Positions 33,780 to 41,789 of a stretch of DNA of 64,000 nucleotides are shown one piece after another. The stretch comes from an uncultured Oscillospiraceae bacterium (GTDB lineage Bacteria > Bacillota > Clostridia > Oscillospirales > Oscillospiraceae): positions 1-64,000 of the forward strand of contig CANQOA010000006.1 in NCBI GenBank assembly GCA_947625355.1, written 5' to 3'. A program made the position numbers and the translations under genes. Under the pieces are notes generated by a model, which saw only the letters and a list, made by a program, of their open reading frames with translations, ran no database searches and had not been told where the DNA came from. How positions within the stretch are numbered: the stretch's first letter is position 1; each line of letters starts with the position of its first letter.

Positions 33780-34205
33780 TTATTTATGGTACTTTGTTCC
33801 CGCGGCGATGGTGAAAGCCCGGTAGAGCTGCTCCAGGACCATCACGCGGGCCAGATGATGCGGAAAAGTCATGTCCGACATGGACAGGCGGAAGTCCGCC
33901 AGGCGCTTTGCATCCTCCGGCAGGCCCTCGGACCCGCCGATGAGAAAGCACAGATGGCTGCGGCCCAGGCTGGCCTGCTTTTCCAGCAGCGCCGCGAGAG
34001 CGGGGCTGGAGAGCTTTGTCCCCTCGATGCACAGCGCGGCCGTCCAGGCCCCCTTGGGGATGCGGCTGACGATGGGGCCGTCCTCGGCCAGCTCGATGAC
34101 CTCGGGCCGGCAATAGGCGCCCAGGCGCTTGAGATATTCCCGGCAGGCGTCCGCGTAATACGGCTCCTTCAGCCGGCCCTGGCACAGCACGGTCACACGC
34201 AGCAC
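33780..34205 (-). CDS. rlmH: 23S rRNA pseudouridine-1915 N3-methyltransferase RlmH
   Basis: 141 aa from GTG 34205, chosen because GGAGG lies seven bases upstream and the sequence LRVTVLCQGRLKEPYY begins there. SPOUT-class features: FLIGGSEGLPEDAKRLADF and the C-terminal SMSDMTFPHHLARVMVLEQLYRAFTI end with the conserved YHK. It methylates pseudouridine 1915 of 23S rRNA. Slightly shorter than the usual 155-159 aa. It overlaps walJ by 13 bases. Confidence 0.93.
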   Translation of the reverse strand: MLRVTVLCQGRLKEPYYADACREYLKRLGAYCRPEVIELAEDGPIVSRIPKGAWTAALCIEGTKLSSPALAALLEKQASLGRSHLCFLIGGSEGLPEDAKRLADFRLSMSDMTFPHHLARVMVLEQLYRAFTIAAGTKYHK

Positions 34206-34972
34206 GGCGATACCTCCAACGCCAGACGGCCGGACTCCGGCGCCACATAGAGCTCCGCGCCGGTGCCCTCCAGCGCCCGGCATACGGTCCGCCGGGCCAG
34301 GCCGGGCAGGTTGTTGTTCTTGGAGATGTGCCCCAGGACGATCTTGCCCGTGCCCTGCCGGGCCAGCACCGCGGCCAGCCAGGTGCACTCGGCGTTGGAC
34401 AGATGGCCCCGGTCGGAGAGGATGCGCCGCTTCAGATAGGCGGGGTAGGGGCCGCGGCGCAGCATATCCAGATCATGGTTGGCCTCGATGAGGGCCGCGT
34501 CCGCGCCGGCGAACAGGCGCAGCATCCCGTCGGTGACGCAGCCGGTGTCGGTGGCGGTCGCCAGCACGGCCCCGTCCGCTTCGAAGCGGTAGCCCACGCT
34601 GGCGGCGGCGTCATGAGGGGTGGAGAAAGCGGTGACGGTCATGCAGCCCAGACTGACCGGCTGCTCCGGCGTGACCGTTCGGATGAGGTGCGCGTGCTCC
34701 GGCAGGGACAGGCGCAGCGCGTCCGCGGCCCCGCCGGGCGCAAAGACAGGCAGGGGATGCCGCTTCAGGAACACCGCCAGGCCGGACACGTGGTCCGCGT
34801 GTTCGTGGGTGATGAAAACGCCGTCCAGATCCTCGGGGACCATTTCCTCGGCGGCCAGACTCTCGCAGATCCGCCTGGCGGAGATGCCCGCGTCCAGCAG
34901 CACACTGCGGCCGCCGCCCCGGATCAGGGCGCAGTTGCCGGTGGAGCCGCTGGCGAAGATGATCAGCCGCAT
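34193..34972 (-). CDS. walJ: Metallo-beta-lactamase-fold protein WalJ (YycJ)
   Basis: 259 aa. Metal-binding motif THEHADH (His56, His58, Asp60, His61), then STPHDAAASVGYRF, ATDTGCVTDGM and LGHISKNNN, all typical of the YycJ/WalJ exonuclease-like group. In Bacillus it belongs to the walRK operon and affects cell division/wall control; here walRK are absent and it is coupled to murA by a TGATG junction. Confidence 0.9.
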   Translation of the reverse strand: MRLIIFASGSTGNCALIRGGGRSVLLDAGISARRICESLAAEEMVPEDLDGVFITHEHADHVSGLAVFLKRHPLPVFAPGGAADALRLSLPEHAHLIRTVTPEQPVSLGCMTVTAFSTPHDAAASVGYRFEADGAVLATATDTGCVTDGMLRLFAGADAALIEANHDLDMLRRGPYPAYLKRRILSDRGHLSNAECTWLAAVLARQGTGKIVLGHISKNNNLPGLARRTVCRALEGTGAELYVAPESGRLALEVSPCCV

Positions 34973-36288
34973 CAGCCGGCGATCCAGCCCAGAGTCCGCT
35001 CGCCGGGCAGGTCCGGCTCGTCGACGCAGCAGATGTCCGCGCCCAGAGCGCGGAATTTTCCTACAAGGTTTTGGTAACCGCGCTCGATGTAGTTGATGTC
35101 CTCCACCACGGTGGTGCCCTCGGCCGCGAGGCCCGCGATCACCACCGCCGCCCCGGCCCGCAGGTCGCAGGCGCGGACCACGGCCCCGGTGAGCCGTCTG
35201 CCGCCCTGGACGAAGGCGGATTGCTCCTCCACCTGGATGTCGGCGCCCATTTTGCGCAGCTCACCCACGTATTTGAACCGGCCGCTGCTCCACACGCCCT
35301 CGGTCATGACGCTCCTGCCGGGGGCGCAGCACAGCACGGCGGTCATCTGCGGGTGCATGTCGGTGGGGAAGCCGGGATAGGGCATGGTCTTGATGTCGGC
35401 CGCCCGCAGGGGCTCGGCCCGGCGGACCAGGACATAATCGTCGCCCTCTTCCACCTCCACGTTCATCTCCCGCAGCTTGGAGGAGATGCATTCCAAGTGC
35501 TTGGGGATCACGTTGGAGACCCGGACGGCCCCGCCGACGGCGGCCACCGCCGCCATGTAGGTGCCGGCCTCGATCTGGTCGGGGATGAGGGCGTAGGTGC
35601 CGCCGTGCAGCTGCCGCACGCCCCGGATCTTGATCACGTTGGTGCCCGCGCCGCGCACGTCGGCGCCCATGGAGTTCAAAAAGTTGGCCAGGTCCACGAT
35701 GTGAGGCTCCCGGGCCACGTTCTCGATGACGGTGCGGCCCTCCGCCGTGGCGGCGGCGATCATGATGTTGATCGTGGCGCCGACGGAGACTTTATCCAAA
35801 TAGACGGTGTTGCCCCGCAGGCGCCCGCCGCCGGCCTCGGCCCGGATGAAGCCGCCGGACACGTCCATGTCCGCGCCCAGAGCGGTCAGGCCCTTGATGT
35901 GCTGGTCGATGGGCCGCACGCCGAAGTTGCAGCCGCCGGGCATGGTGCTGCAGGCGCGGCCGAACCGGCCCAGCATCGCGCCGACGAGATAATAGCTGGC
36001 CCGGATCTTCCGGGTCAGGGACCACATCTCCTCCGGCAGGCAGTCCATCTGCACGTCGGTGCAGTCCACCTCCACGGTGGTGCGGTTGATGGCGTTCACC
36101 CTCGCGCCCATATAAGTGAGGATATGCAGGAGGGTATCGGTATCGCTGATCTGGGGAAGGTTCTCCAGCCGGCAGACGCCGCGGACCATGATGGCCGCGG
36201 GGATGATGGCTACCGCCGCGTTTTTCGCGCCGGATATCTCTACCTCACCGTGCAGAGGCTTTCCTCCGTGTATCACGTACTTTTCCAT
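34972..36288 (-). CDS. murA: UDP-N-acetylglucosamine 1-carboxyvinyltransferase MurA
   Basis: 438 aa. Lys22 in SGAKNAAVA and the phosphoenolpyruvate-binding Cys120 in MPGGCNFGVRPIDQHI mark an active, fosfomycin-type MurA; RAGAAVVIAGLAAEGTTVVE lies near the end. It catalyses the first committed step of peptidoglycan synthesis. First gene of a six-gene minus-strand operon with a promoter 80-100 bases upstream. Two MurA paralogues are common in Firmicutes; which one this is cannot be told. Confidence 0.95.
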   Translation of the reverse strand: MEKYVIHGGKPLHGEVEISGAKNAAVAIIPAAIMVRGVCRLENLPQISDTDTLLHILTYMGARVNAINRTTVEVDCTDVQMDCLPEEMWSLTRKIRASYYLVGAMLGRFGRACSTMPGGCNFGVRPIDQHIKGLTALGADMDVSGGFIRAEAGGGRLRGNTVYLDKVSVGATINIMIAAATAEGRTVIENVAREPHIVDLANFLNSMGADVRGAGTNVIKIRGVRQLHGGTYALIPDQIEAGTYMAAVAAVGGAVRVSNVIPKHLECISSKLREMNVEVEEGDDYVLVRRAEPLRAADIKTMPYPGFPTDMHPQMTAVLCCAPGRSVMTEGVWSSGRFKYVGELRKMGADIQVEEQSAFVQGGRRLTGAVVRACDLRAGAAVVIAGLAAEGTTVVEDINYIERGYQNLVGKFRALGADICCVDEPDLPGERTLGWIAG

Positions 36289-36365
36289 AAAAACTCCCGT
36301 TGATATGTAATGGTCGACAGACCGCGGGACGGCCGCCGGATGTTATATGGCAAATATGTCTGAAC

Positions 36366-36394
36366 AGTATACCATGGATGCGCGGAAAAATCAA
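36366..36394 (-). promoter_or_regulatory. Sigma-A promoter of the murA operon
   Basis: On the minus strand TTGATT (36389-36394) and TATACT (36366-36371) with a 17-bp spacer. The -35 overlaps the stop codon of the Nudix gene. Confidence 0.75.
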
Positions 36395-36930
36395 TTGTCA
36401 GCCAGCCAGGCGGCCGCCTTCAGGGCCCCCACCACGGTCTTGGCGTCCCGGACGCCGCCGTCCAGGACCATTTTCACCAGCTCCTTCAGGGGCATGCGCT
36501 CCACATCCAAAAACTCATTGGGATCGGGATGGGCCCGCCCCTGGCGCAGGTCCGTTGCCAGATATAGGTGCAGCGTCTCCGTGGAGATGCCGGGGGAGAC
36601 ATAGATGGGGCCAAGGGCGACCCATTTTTCCGCCTCCAGGCCGGTCTCCTCGCTCAGCTCCCGCCGGACGGCCTCGTCCGGGTCCTCGTCCTTTTCCAGC
36701 TTCCCGGCCGGCAGCTCCAGCAGCACCCTCCCGAAGGGATAGCGGTACTGGCGCACCAGCGCCACCATGCCGTCGCTGTCCAGCGCCACCACGCATACGC
36801 CCCCCGGATGGTGTACCACCTCCCGGACGGACGTGGCGCCGTTGGGCAGCTGGACGATGTCCTCCGTCAGCTCCACCACTACGCCCCGGTAGGTGCTCAC
36901 CCGCCGGAGCGGCCTTTCCGTCAGTTCCAT
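36391..36930 (-). CDS. Nudix hydrolase, ADP-ribose pyrophosphatase type
   Basis: 179 aa from ATG 36930 (AAGGGGG upstream); a longer in-frame start exists but lacks a site. The Nudix box is complete: GKLEKDEDPDEAVRRELSEE then TGLE (GX5EX7REUXEEXGU), followed by YVSPGISTETLHLYLA as in ADP-ribose pyrophosphatases. It hydrolyses ADP-ribose or related nucleotide sugars to AMP and sugar phosphate. Confidence 0.9.
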   Translation of the reverse strand: MELTERPLRRVSTYRGVVVELTEDIVQLPNGATSVREVVHHPGGVCVVALDSDGMVALVRQYRYPFGRVLLELPAGKLEKDEDPDEAVRRELSEETGLEAEKWVALGPIYVSPGISTETLHLYLATDLRQGRAHPDPNEFLDVERMPLKELVKMVLDGGVRDAKTVVGALKAAAWLADN

Positions 36931-36992
36931 CGAATGCCCCCTTTGGATCGAAAACCCGTGCGGACAGGTTACATAATACCAAAATCTCACTC

Positions 36993-37001
36993 AGTATAAC
37001 A
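36993..37001 (-). promoter_or_regulatory. Extended -10 promoter of the Nudix gene
   Basis: Minus-strand TGtTATACT (-10 at 36993-36998, TG at 37000-37001). No good -35 is seen. The start codon is about 63 bases downstream. Confidence 0.55.
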
Positions 37002-37100
37002 CGTTCTCTCGGAAATTACCACATTTTTATTCTATACGCGGACCGTTTCTTTGCATTATAATCAGAAAGCGGACCATTTGTGCCGGGAGGACGAGTAGAT

Positions 37101-37568
37101 ATGAGGACTGTACAGGCCACAGACAGGCTGGTATCCATCTGGATCGACAGGGAGGAGGCGCCCACCCGGGAGCAGATGCTCTGCCTGGTGCGCCAGGCGC
37201 TGGCGGACCGGGGGCTGACCCCGTGGCCCCAGACGGAGGCGGAGTGCTTCGCCGCCGGGGAGGAGACGCTGCTCATCGCCCGTCCGGGCCCCGGACGCCG
37301 CCTGGCCTTCTATTTCGGGGACCTGGAGGCGCTGCTGGAGGCGGCGCGGGCGCTGCCGGACGGAGAGAGCAGCTTATATACATACGGAGACGGCTACGTG
37401 CTGACGCTGCCGGAGGAGGCGGGCCGGGCGGCCCTTTGGGAATATGGACGGGCCCTGGGACCGGGCGGGGAGTGGGAGCTCCATGTCCGGGAACAGGGCG
37501 GATGCCTGCTGGACGGGGACGCGCTGGAGAGGCTGCGGCGGGTGTTTCATCTGGAAAGCGGCATGTGA
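37101..37568 (+). CDS. MecA-like ClpC adaptor protein, diverged
   Basis: 155 aa. Resembles MecA in overall plan: an N-terminal part with QTEAECFAAGEETLLIARP where MecA has its FPSKDGGCELFVTK region, then LAFYFGDLEALLEAARAL, SSLYTYGDGYVLTLP and a C-terminal LWEYG...LHVREQGGCLLDGDALERLRRVF, matching the MecA C-terminal domain that binds ClpC. It is shorter than Bacillus MecA (about 218 aa) and lacks the long acidic linker. If correct, it delivers proteins to ClpCP; it stands next to smpB/ssrA, another quality-control system. GGGAGG lies ten bases before the ATG. Confidence 0.6.
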   Translation: MRTVQATDRLVSIWIDREEAPTREQMLCLVRQALADRGLTPWPQTEAECFAAGEETLLIARPGPGRRLAFYFGDLEALLEAARALPDGESSLYTYGDGYVLTLPEEAGRAALWEYGRALGPGGEWELHVREQGGCLLDGDALERLRRVFHLESGM

Positions 37569-37606
37569 CAGGAATGTAAACTTTTTTCACGCCGGGTAGG
37601 TTATAA

Positions 37607-37635
37607 TTGCGAAAAGCCGGGGATTGTTGTATAAT
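37607..37635 (+). promoter_or_regulatory. Sigma-A promoter of smpB
   Basis: TTGCGA at 37607-37612 and TATAAT at 37630-37635, spacer 17 bp. A further TATAAT at 37602-37607 overlaps its -35 and may be a second start. Confidence 0.7.
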
Positions 37636-37703
37636 CGGACCATAGACCGGTCCCTGGCCGCCGTGAGGCAGCCGGGCCGATGGGAAGGAAGGCGGTGGAC
37701 GCT

Positions 37704-38174
37704 ATGGCGGCGCGGGGCAGCGGGACAAAGCTGATCGCGGAGAATCGGAAGGCCCGCCACGACTATTTCGTCCTGGACCGCTTTGAGGCGGGCATCGAGC
37801 TGACCGGCACGGAGGTGAAATCCGTCCGGGCCGGGACCCTGAATCTGAAGGACTGCTATGCCCGGGTGAAAAACGGCGAGCTGTGGGTGCGGGGGATGCA
37901 CATCAGCCCCTATAAACAGGGCAGCTACTTCAACGCCGACCCGGACAGGGACCGCCGCCTTCTCATGCACAAGCGGGAGATCGTCCGCCTGGGGGCGAAG
38001 GTGCAGCAGGAGGGCCTGGCCCTGGTGCCGCTGAGCCTTTACTTCAAGGACAGTCTCGTGAAGGTGGAGCTGGGCCTGTGCAAGGGCAAGAAGCTCTACG
38101 ACAAGCGGGACGACGCGGCGGAAAAGAGCGCCCGCCGGGAAATGGACCGGAAATTCAAGGAGGCAAACGCATGA
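37704..38174 (+). CDS. smpB: SsrA-binding protein SmpB
   Basis: 156 aa from ATG 37704 (in-frame ATG 37680 and GTG 37695 are possible). Canonical: [60 protein letters not shown] and the basic C-terminal tail [20 protein letters not shown] that enters the ribosomal A site. It delivers tmRNA to stalled ribosomes. The tmRNA gene is 670 bases downstream. Confidence 0.97.
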   Translation: MAARGSGTKLIAENRKARHDYFVLDRFEAGIELTGTEVKSVRAGTLNLKDCYARVKNGELWVRGMHISPYKQGSYFNADPDRDRRLLMHKREIVRLGAKVQQEGLALVPLSLYFKDSLVKVELGLCKGKKLYDKRDDAAEKSARREMDRKFKEANA

Positions 38175-38701
38175 ACATTCCTGTGAAGAACCCTATCGTG
38201 ACCATCCGCATGTTTGACGGCGGCGTCATCAAGGCGGAGCTGTACCCGGATATCGCGCCCAATACGGTGAACAATTTCCTCTCTCTGGTGCAGAAGGGGT
38301 TTTATAACGGCCTGATCTTCCACCGGGTGATCCCCGGCTTCATGATCCAGGGCGGAGACCCCCAGGGCAACGGCACCGGCGGTCCGGGCTACTCCATCCC
38401 CGGCGAGTTCACCGCCAACGGCTATCCCAACGACCTGCGCCACACCCGCGGGGTGCTCTCCATGGCCCGGGCCATGGACCCGGATTCCGCCGGGAGCCAG
38501 TTTTTCATCATGCATGAGGACGCCCCCCATCTGGACGGCCAGTACGCGGCCTTCGGCCAGGTGCTGGAGGGCATGGACGAGGTGGACAAGATCGCCGCCG
38601 CCAAGACCGGCTGGGGCGATAAGCCCCTGACCCCCCAGATCATGCAGAAGGTCACCGCCGAGACCTTCGGCCAGACCTACCCAGAGCCAAAAAAAGCGTA
38701 A
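38171..38701 (+). CDS. Cyclophilin-type peptidyl-prolyl cis-trans isomerase
   Basis: 176 aa, cytoplasmic (no leader). Cyclophilin core: [20 protein letters not shown] (catalytic Arg), [19 protein letters not shown], the FTANG[16 protein letters not shown] stretch, SAGSQFFI and [10 protein letters not shown]. It overlaps smpB by four bases (ATGA), so expression is coupled. It assists proline isomerisation during folding. Confidence 0.95.
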   Translation: MNIPVKNPIVTIRMFDGGVIKAELYPDIAPNTVNNFLSLVQKGFYNGLIFHRVIPGFMIQGGDPQGNGTGGPGYSIPGEFTANGYPNDLRHTRGVLSMARAMDPDSAGSQFFIMHEDAPHLDGQYAAFGQVLEGMDEVDKIAAAKTGWGDKPLTPQIMQKVTAETFGQTYPEPKKA

Positions 38702-38723
38702 TTTAAATCGTTCTCACATGATT

Positions 38724-38774
38724 CCTCCTCTTCAAACCGCAGCCCAGCGAAGCGGGTGCGGTTTGAAGAGGAGG
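38724..38774. other. Long perfect inverted repeat between the cyclophilin gene and ssrA
   Basis: CCTCCTCTTCAAACCGCA (38724-38741) and its exact complement (38757-38774) form an 18-bp stem with a 15-base loop that can itself pair (CCC/GGG). A second hairpin, CTTTCCCGCC/GGCGGGAAAG, follows at 38793-38814. Neither has a T run. They may be processing signals for a smpB-to-ssrA transcript, since no clear promoter for ssrA is visible, or copies of a dispersed repeat. Confidence 0.65.
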
Positions 38775-38840
38775 AGCCGGGCCGCTTTCGAGCTTTCCCG
38801 CCTTGGCGGGAAAGGGAGGCCGCGGCCCGTGCTCCGACGA

Positions 38841-39202
38841 GGGGCTGCAATGGTTTCGACGGGGGCGTGGGGGCGGAATAAGCGGGCGGATGACCCGGAC
38901 ATCCTTAAAACTGGGAACCTTTCAAATTAACTGAGAACGATAATCTCGCTCTGGCCGCCGCTTAAGGCAGGCCCGTCCAGCCCGGGAGCGCTGCGGCCCG
39001 GGACCTGGGCGTCGATCAGCAGCGTCCGTGCGTGCGCAAAGCTTTGAGCGCACCATGCATCATGAAGCTACCTGACCCGTACCGCGTGACGGCTTGCGCC
39101 GGGAAGGGGAAAAGCGCGTGAGCGCAAAATAACCGTCTGCGCCCGGAGAAAGTTCCGCTGAAGTGCTTTCGGACAGGGGTTCGATCCCCCTCAGCTCCAC
39201 CA
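38841..39202 (+). ncRNA. ssrA: Transfer-messenger RNA (tmRNA)
   Basis: Starts with GGGGCTGCAATGGTTTCGAC and ends with GGGTTCGATCCCCCTCAGCT then CCACCA-type 3' end; the 5' GGGGCTG pairs with 3' CAGCTCC to form the acceptor arm and the TTCGATC T-loop is intact. The tag frame reads GAG AAC GAT AAT CTC GCT CTG GCC GCC GCT TAA at 38933-38965, giving a tag ending ENDNLALAAA; the resume codon could be this GAG or the ACT before it. The tag has three terminal alanines instead of the usual LAA/VAA/IAA. smpB is upstream. Confidence 0.97.
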
Positions 39203-39243
39203 TTCCCGGTGGTCTTGGAAGTCAAGACCGCCGGGAATTTTTT
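39203..39243 (+). terminator. Rho-independent terminator of ssrA
   Basis: TTCCCGGTGGTCTTG pairs with CAAGACCGCCGGGAA (one G-U) around loop GAAGT and runs into six T, starting at the tmRNA 3' end. Confidence 0.95.
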
Positions 39244-39261
39244 GCCGTTTCAAAGTCTCGC

Positions 39262-39271
39262 GGGGGGGGGG
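39262..39271. repeat. G10 homopolymer in the ssrA-pel intergenic region
   Basis: A run of ten G. Mononucleotide runs of this length can slip and are also frequent sequencing errors. It is about 100 bases upstream of the pel promoter and inside no gene. Confidence 0.6.
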
Positions 39272-39309
39272 TATTTTCATGCCGGCGCGCGGCCCGCTCC
39301 GGGGGCCGC

Positions 39310-39341
39310 TTTGACGCGAATGGCCACGATTTTGACGCAAA
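39310..39341. promoter_or_regulatory. Tandem 11-bp repeats upstream of the pel promoter
   Basis: TTTGACGCGAA (39310-39320) and TTTGACGCAAA (39331-39341) differ at one base and start 21 bp apart, two helical turns, so they face the same side of DNA. They lie 28 bp upstream of the -35 box, a normal place for an activator site. Confidence 0.6.
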
Positions 39342-39368
39342 AAGTAGAGATTGTGATCCACAGTGATA

Positions 39369-39397
39369 TTGAATTTTGTAATTGTATATGTTACACT
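39369..39397 (+). promoter_or_regulatory. Probable sigma-A promoter of the pel-like operon
   Basis: TTGAAT at 39369-39374 and TACACT at 39392-39397, spacer 17 bp, in the only AT-rich stretch of the region. It implies a leader of about 245 bases before the first gene. Confidence 0.65.
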
Positions 39398-39437
39398 CAA
39401 TAGGTCTGATTAGATGACTTTTCCCATATGATTTCAC

Positions 39438-39480
39438 CCCGGGAAAAACCTTTAACATGAATTTCCAATTCATTCCCGGG
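39438..39480 (+). promoter_or_regulatory. Structured leader RNA of the pel-like operon
   Basis: Nested hairpin: outer CCCGGGA (39438-39444) with TCCCGGG (39474-39480) and inner ATGAATT (39457-39463) with AATTCAT (39467-39473), loop TCC. The remaining leader to 39647 is GC-rich and also able to fold. I do not recognise a known riboswitch; the c-di-GMP-I/II consensus is not evident. Confidence 0.5.
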
Positions 39481-39647
39481 CGGCAGCGCCCGGGCGGGTG
39501 CTGGCGTCCGGGGCGGCCGGAGCGCCGTCCATGGCGGGACGGGCGTCTTGCGTTTTGAGGTCTTGCGCCGATGATCCGGGCGGGAGCGGACGCTCCCCAT
39601 GGCGGGCCGTCGTGCGCTGTGTATGTCGGCGGGAACGAGGAAAGGAT

Positions 39648-41789
39648 GTGAGCGGTCAATTCATGGCAACGGTACTGATCGCGGGAAATACTGGTCTATT
39701 CACGCAGGAGGCATTGGAGCGCGTCGCCGCGGACAACACCGTAGTGCTGGCGGGCAGCGATGCCGCCTACGATGGCAAGCTGCGCAATATCCGCGTCTAT
39801 GAGACGACCCCGATGGAGGAGAGCTTCGCCCAGCTGTTCGACGTATACGCCTTTGAGGCGCTCTGGTATGTCAGCGGCTATGTGGACGGCGGCGAAGGGG
39901 CCTTCGGCGAGGTGCAGATGCTGGAGCGGGCCCTGAACGAGAGCGCCAACGCGAAGCTGGAGAAGTTCGTTCTCCTGTCCACGATCGAGACCCAGAACTA
40001 TTCGGTCCGCTACAGTGCCTCCGGGGGCATGGCGGAGCGCTCCTATCCCGACAGCCGCGTCTTCAGCGCCGCCCAGATGGAAGCGCTGGGCCGTTTTTTC
40101 GCGGACAAGACCGGTATGAAGGTCATCACCCTGTGGCTGCCTCACGTGGCCGACCGGCTCAACGACAAGAACTTTCTCGGCCAGGTGTTCCGGAAGATGC
40201 ACCGCAAGGAGCCGGTGACGTTCCCCCACAGCCGGGACGACCGGGTCGACATCCTGTCCGCCTCCGATCTGACGGACCTGCTGCTGCAGATCACGGACGA
40301 GACGGACGACGATACGGCCAGCTACTTTGCCGTCAGCGGATACCTCTATACATACGGACAGCTGGAGGACGCCCTCCGCCAGGCGGAGCCGACAGTGCAG
40401 GTGGATTATGAGAACCGGCCCGACGATATCCGCTGGCCGGACTATCCGGCGCAGCTGCGCCGGCGGTACGGCTTCGTGCCGCTGGACTTCGTGCCGGAAA
40501 GGATCGGGGAATACTATAAATATTTTGTGGACGAGGTCTACGCCTCCGAGGAGGGCTTCCTGCGCCGCTTCCTGCGGCGGCTGGGCAGCGGCGTGTTCAA
40601 GTACTTTGAGCTCATCGTGGTGTTCCTGCTGACGGAGCTCATCGCCCAGTATACCTCCGAGTCCGTCTATTTCCGGTTCGTGGACGTGCGTCTGGCGTTC
40701 ATCGTCATCATGGGCACGGTCCACGGCATGCGCTTGGGCATCGTCGCGTCCATCCTGGAAGGACTGGTGCTGGTGGGCCAATACATGAAGATCGGCATGA
40801 GCGGGACGCTGCTGTTCTACAACATCGAAAACTGGATCCCCTTCGTGATCTATCTGATGGCCGGGTCCATCCCCGGCTATGTGCGGGATAAGGCCACGGA
40901 GGAGATCTCCTTTGGCAAAAAGGAATATGACCTGCTGCGCAATAAGTACGTATTCCTCACCAACGTCTACCACGGCGCCATCCAGAACAAGGGCGACTTC
41001 AAGCGCCAGATCCTGGGCTTCAAGGACAGCTTCGGCAAGATCTTCGACGCGGTCCAGAAGCTGGACAGCGAGCTGCCCCAGAGCGTGTTCCTGGAAGGGC
41101 TGAAGGTGATGGAGGAGATCATGGAGAACCACACCGTGGCCATCTATACGGTGGACGCCTGGCAGCGGTTCGCCCGGCTGGTGGCCTGCTCCGGCAGCCT
41201 GCTCAGCCGTCTGACCGTGTCCATGCGGCTGGAGGAGTACGCCCGGATGTTCGAGACGGTGAAGGGCGGCGGCGTGTGGCGCAACGTGGAGCTGCTGCCC
41301 GACATGCCCATGTATGCCTGCGGCGTTTTCCAGGACGGCGAGGTCGTGATGATGGTGCTGCTGTGGGAGGCGAGCCCGGAGCAGTACGGCACGCATTACA
41401 CCAATATCTTCCAGATCCTCTGCGGACTGGTCCAGACCTCCTTCCTGCGCGCCATGGAGTATGAGCAGCTGCGCCACGACCAGACCACCGTGCCCGGCAC
41501 GCGGGCCGTGACGCCGGAGCGGCTGGATCAGATCCTGGCGGTCCAGGAGGAGATGCGGCAGGCGGGCGCGGCGGAATATCTGCTGCTGCGGTTCGAGGAC
41601 CGCGACCCGGTGCATGTCAGCGAGGCGCTGACCGGCATGGTCCGCGGCAGCGACACCCTGGGCCAGGGCAGCGACGGGTGCATGTATCTGCTGCTGACCC
41701 AGATGACGGAGAAGAACTTCGGCATCGTGGGGCAGCGTCTGGCGGACAAGGGCATCGGATACCAGATCGTGGAGAAGGTGGGCGTATGA
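39648..41789 (+). CDS. pelD: PelD-like c-di-GMP receptor with an N-terminal NAD-epimerase-like domain
   Basis: 713 aa from GTG 39648 (GAGG seven bases upstream) or 708 aa from ATG 39663. Domains: residues about 5-300 resemble an SDR/NAD-epimerase fold (TVLIAGNTGLFTQEALERV; VLLSTIETQNYSV), 320-440 hold four hydrophobic segments, 460-600 look like a GAF domain, and the end is a degenerate GGDEF domain. Codons 41643-41654 give RGSD, exactly five residues before SDGCM, which replaces GGDEF: an intact c-di-GMP inhibitory-site motif (RxxD) with a dead active site, as in PelD. Binding of c-di-GMP should switch on polymer synthesis. First gene of the operon; four-base overlap with pelE. Confidence 0.85.
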   Translation: MSGQFMATVLIAGNTGLFTQEALERVAADNTVVLAGSDAAYDGKLRNIRVYETTPMEESFAQLFDVYAFEALWYVSGYVDGGEGAFGEVQMLERALNESANAKLEKFVLLSTIETQNYSVRYSASGGMAERSYPDSRVFSAAQMEALGRFFADKTGMKVITLWLPHVADRLNDKNFLGQVFRKMHRKEPVTFPHSRDDRVDILSASDLTDLLLQITDETDDDTASYFAVSGYLYTYGQLEDALRQAEPTVQVDYENRPDDIRWPDYPAQLRRRYGFVPLDFVPERIGEYYKYFVDEVYASEEGFLRRFLRRLGSGVFKYFELIVVFLLTELIAQYTSESVYFRFVDVRLAFIVIMGTVHGMRLGIVASILEGLVLVGQYMKIGMSGTLLFYNIENWIPFVIYLMAGSIPGYVRDKATEEISFGKKEYDLLRNKYVFLTNVYHGAIQNKGDFKRQILGFKDSFGKIFDAVQKLDSELPQSVFLEGLKVMEEIMENHTVAIYTVDAWQRFARLVACSGSLLSRLTVSMRLEEYARMFETVKGGGVWRNVELLPDMPMYACGVFQDGEVVMMVLLWEASPEQYGTHYTNIFQILCGLVQTSFLRAMEYEQLRHDQTTVPGTRAVTPERLDQILAVQEEMRQAGAAEYLLLRFEDRDPVHVSEALTGMVRGSDTLGQGSDGCMYLLLTQMTEKNFGIVGQRLADKGIGYQIVEKVGV

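Noticed and set aside
38718-38930. Small open frame overlapping the start of ssrA
   Set aside because: It runs through the hairpins and into conserved tmRNA sequence, has no ribosome site and no recognisable product.
39262-39271. Phase-variable G tract
   Set aside because: It is about 100 bases upstream of the promoter and within no gene; a sequencing or assembly slip is as likely as a switch.
39400-39647. c-di-GMP riboswitch in the pel-like leader
   Set aside because: I could not find the conserved core bases of either known c-di-GMP class; only generic hairpins are visible, so it is reported as an unassigned structured leader.
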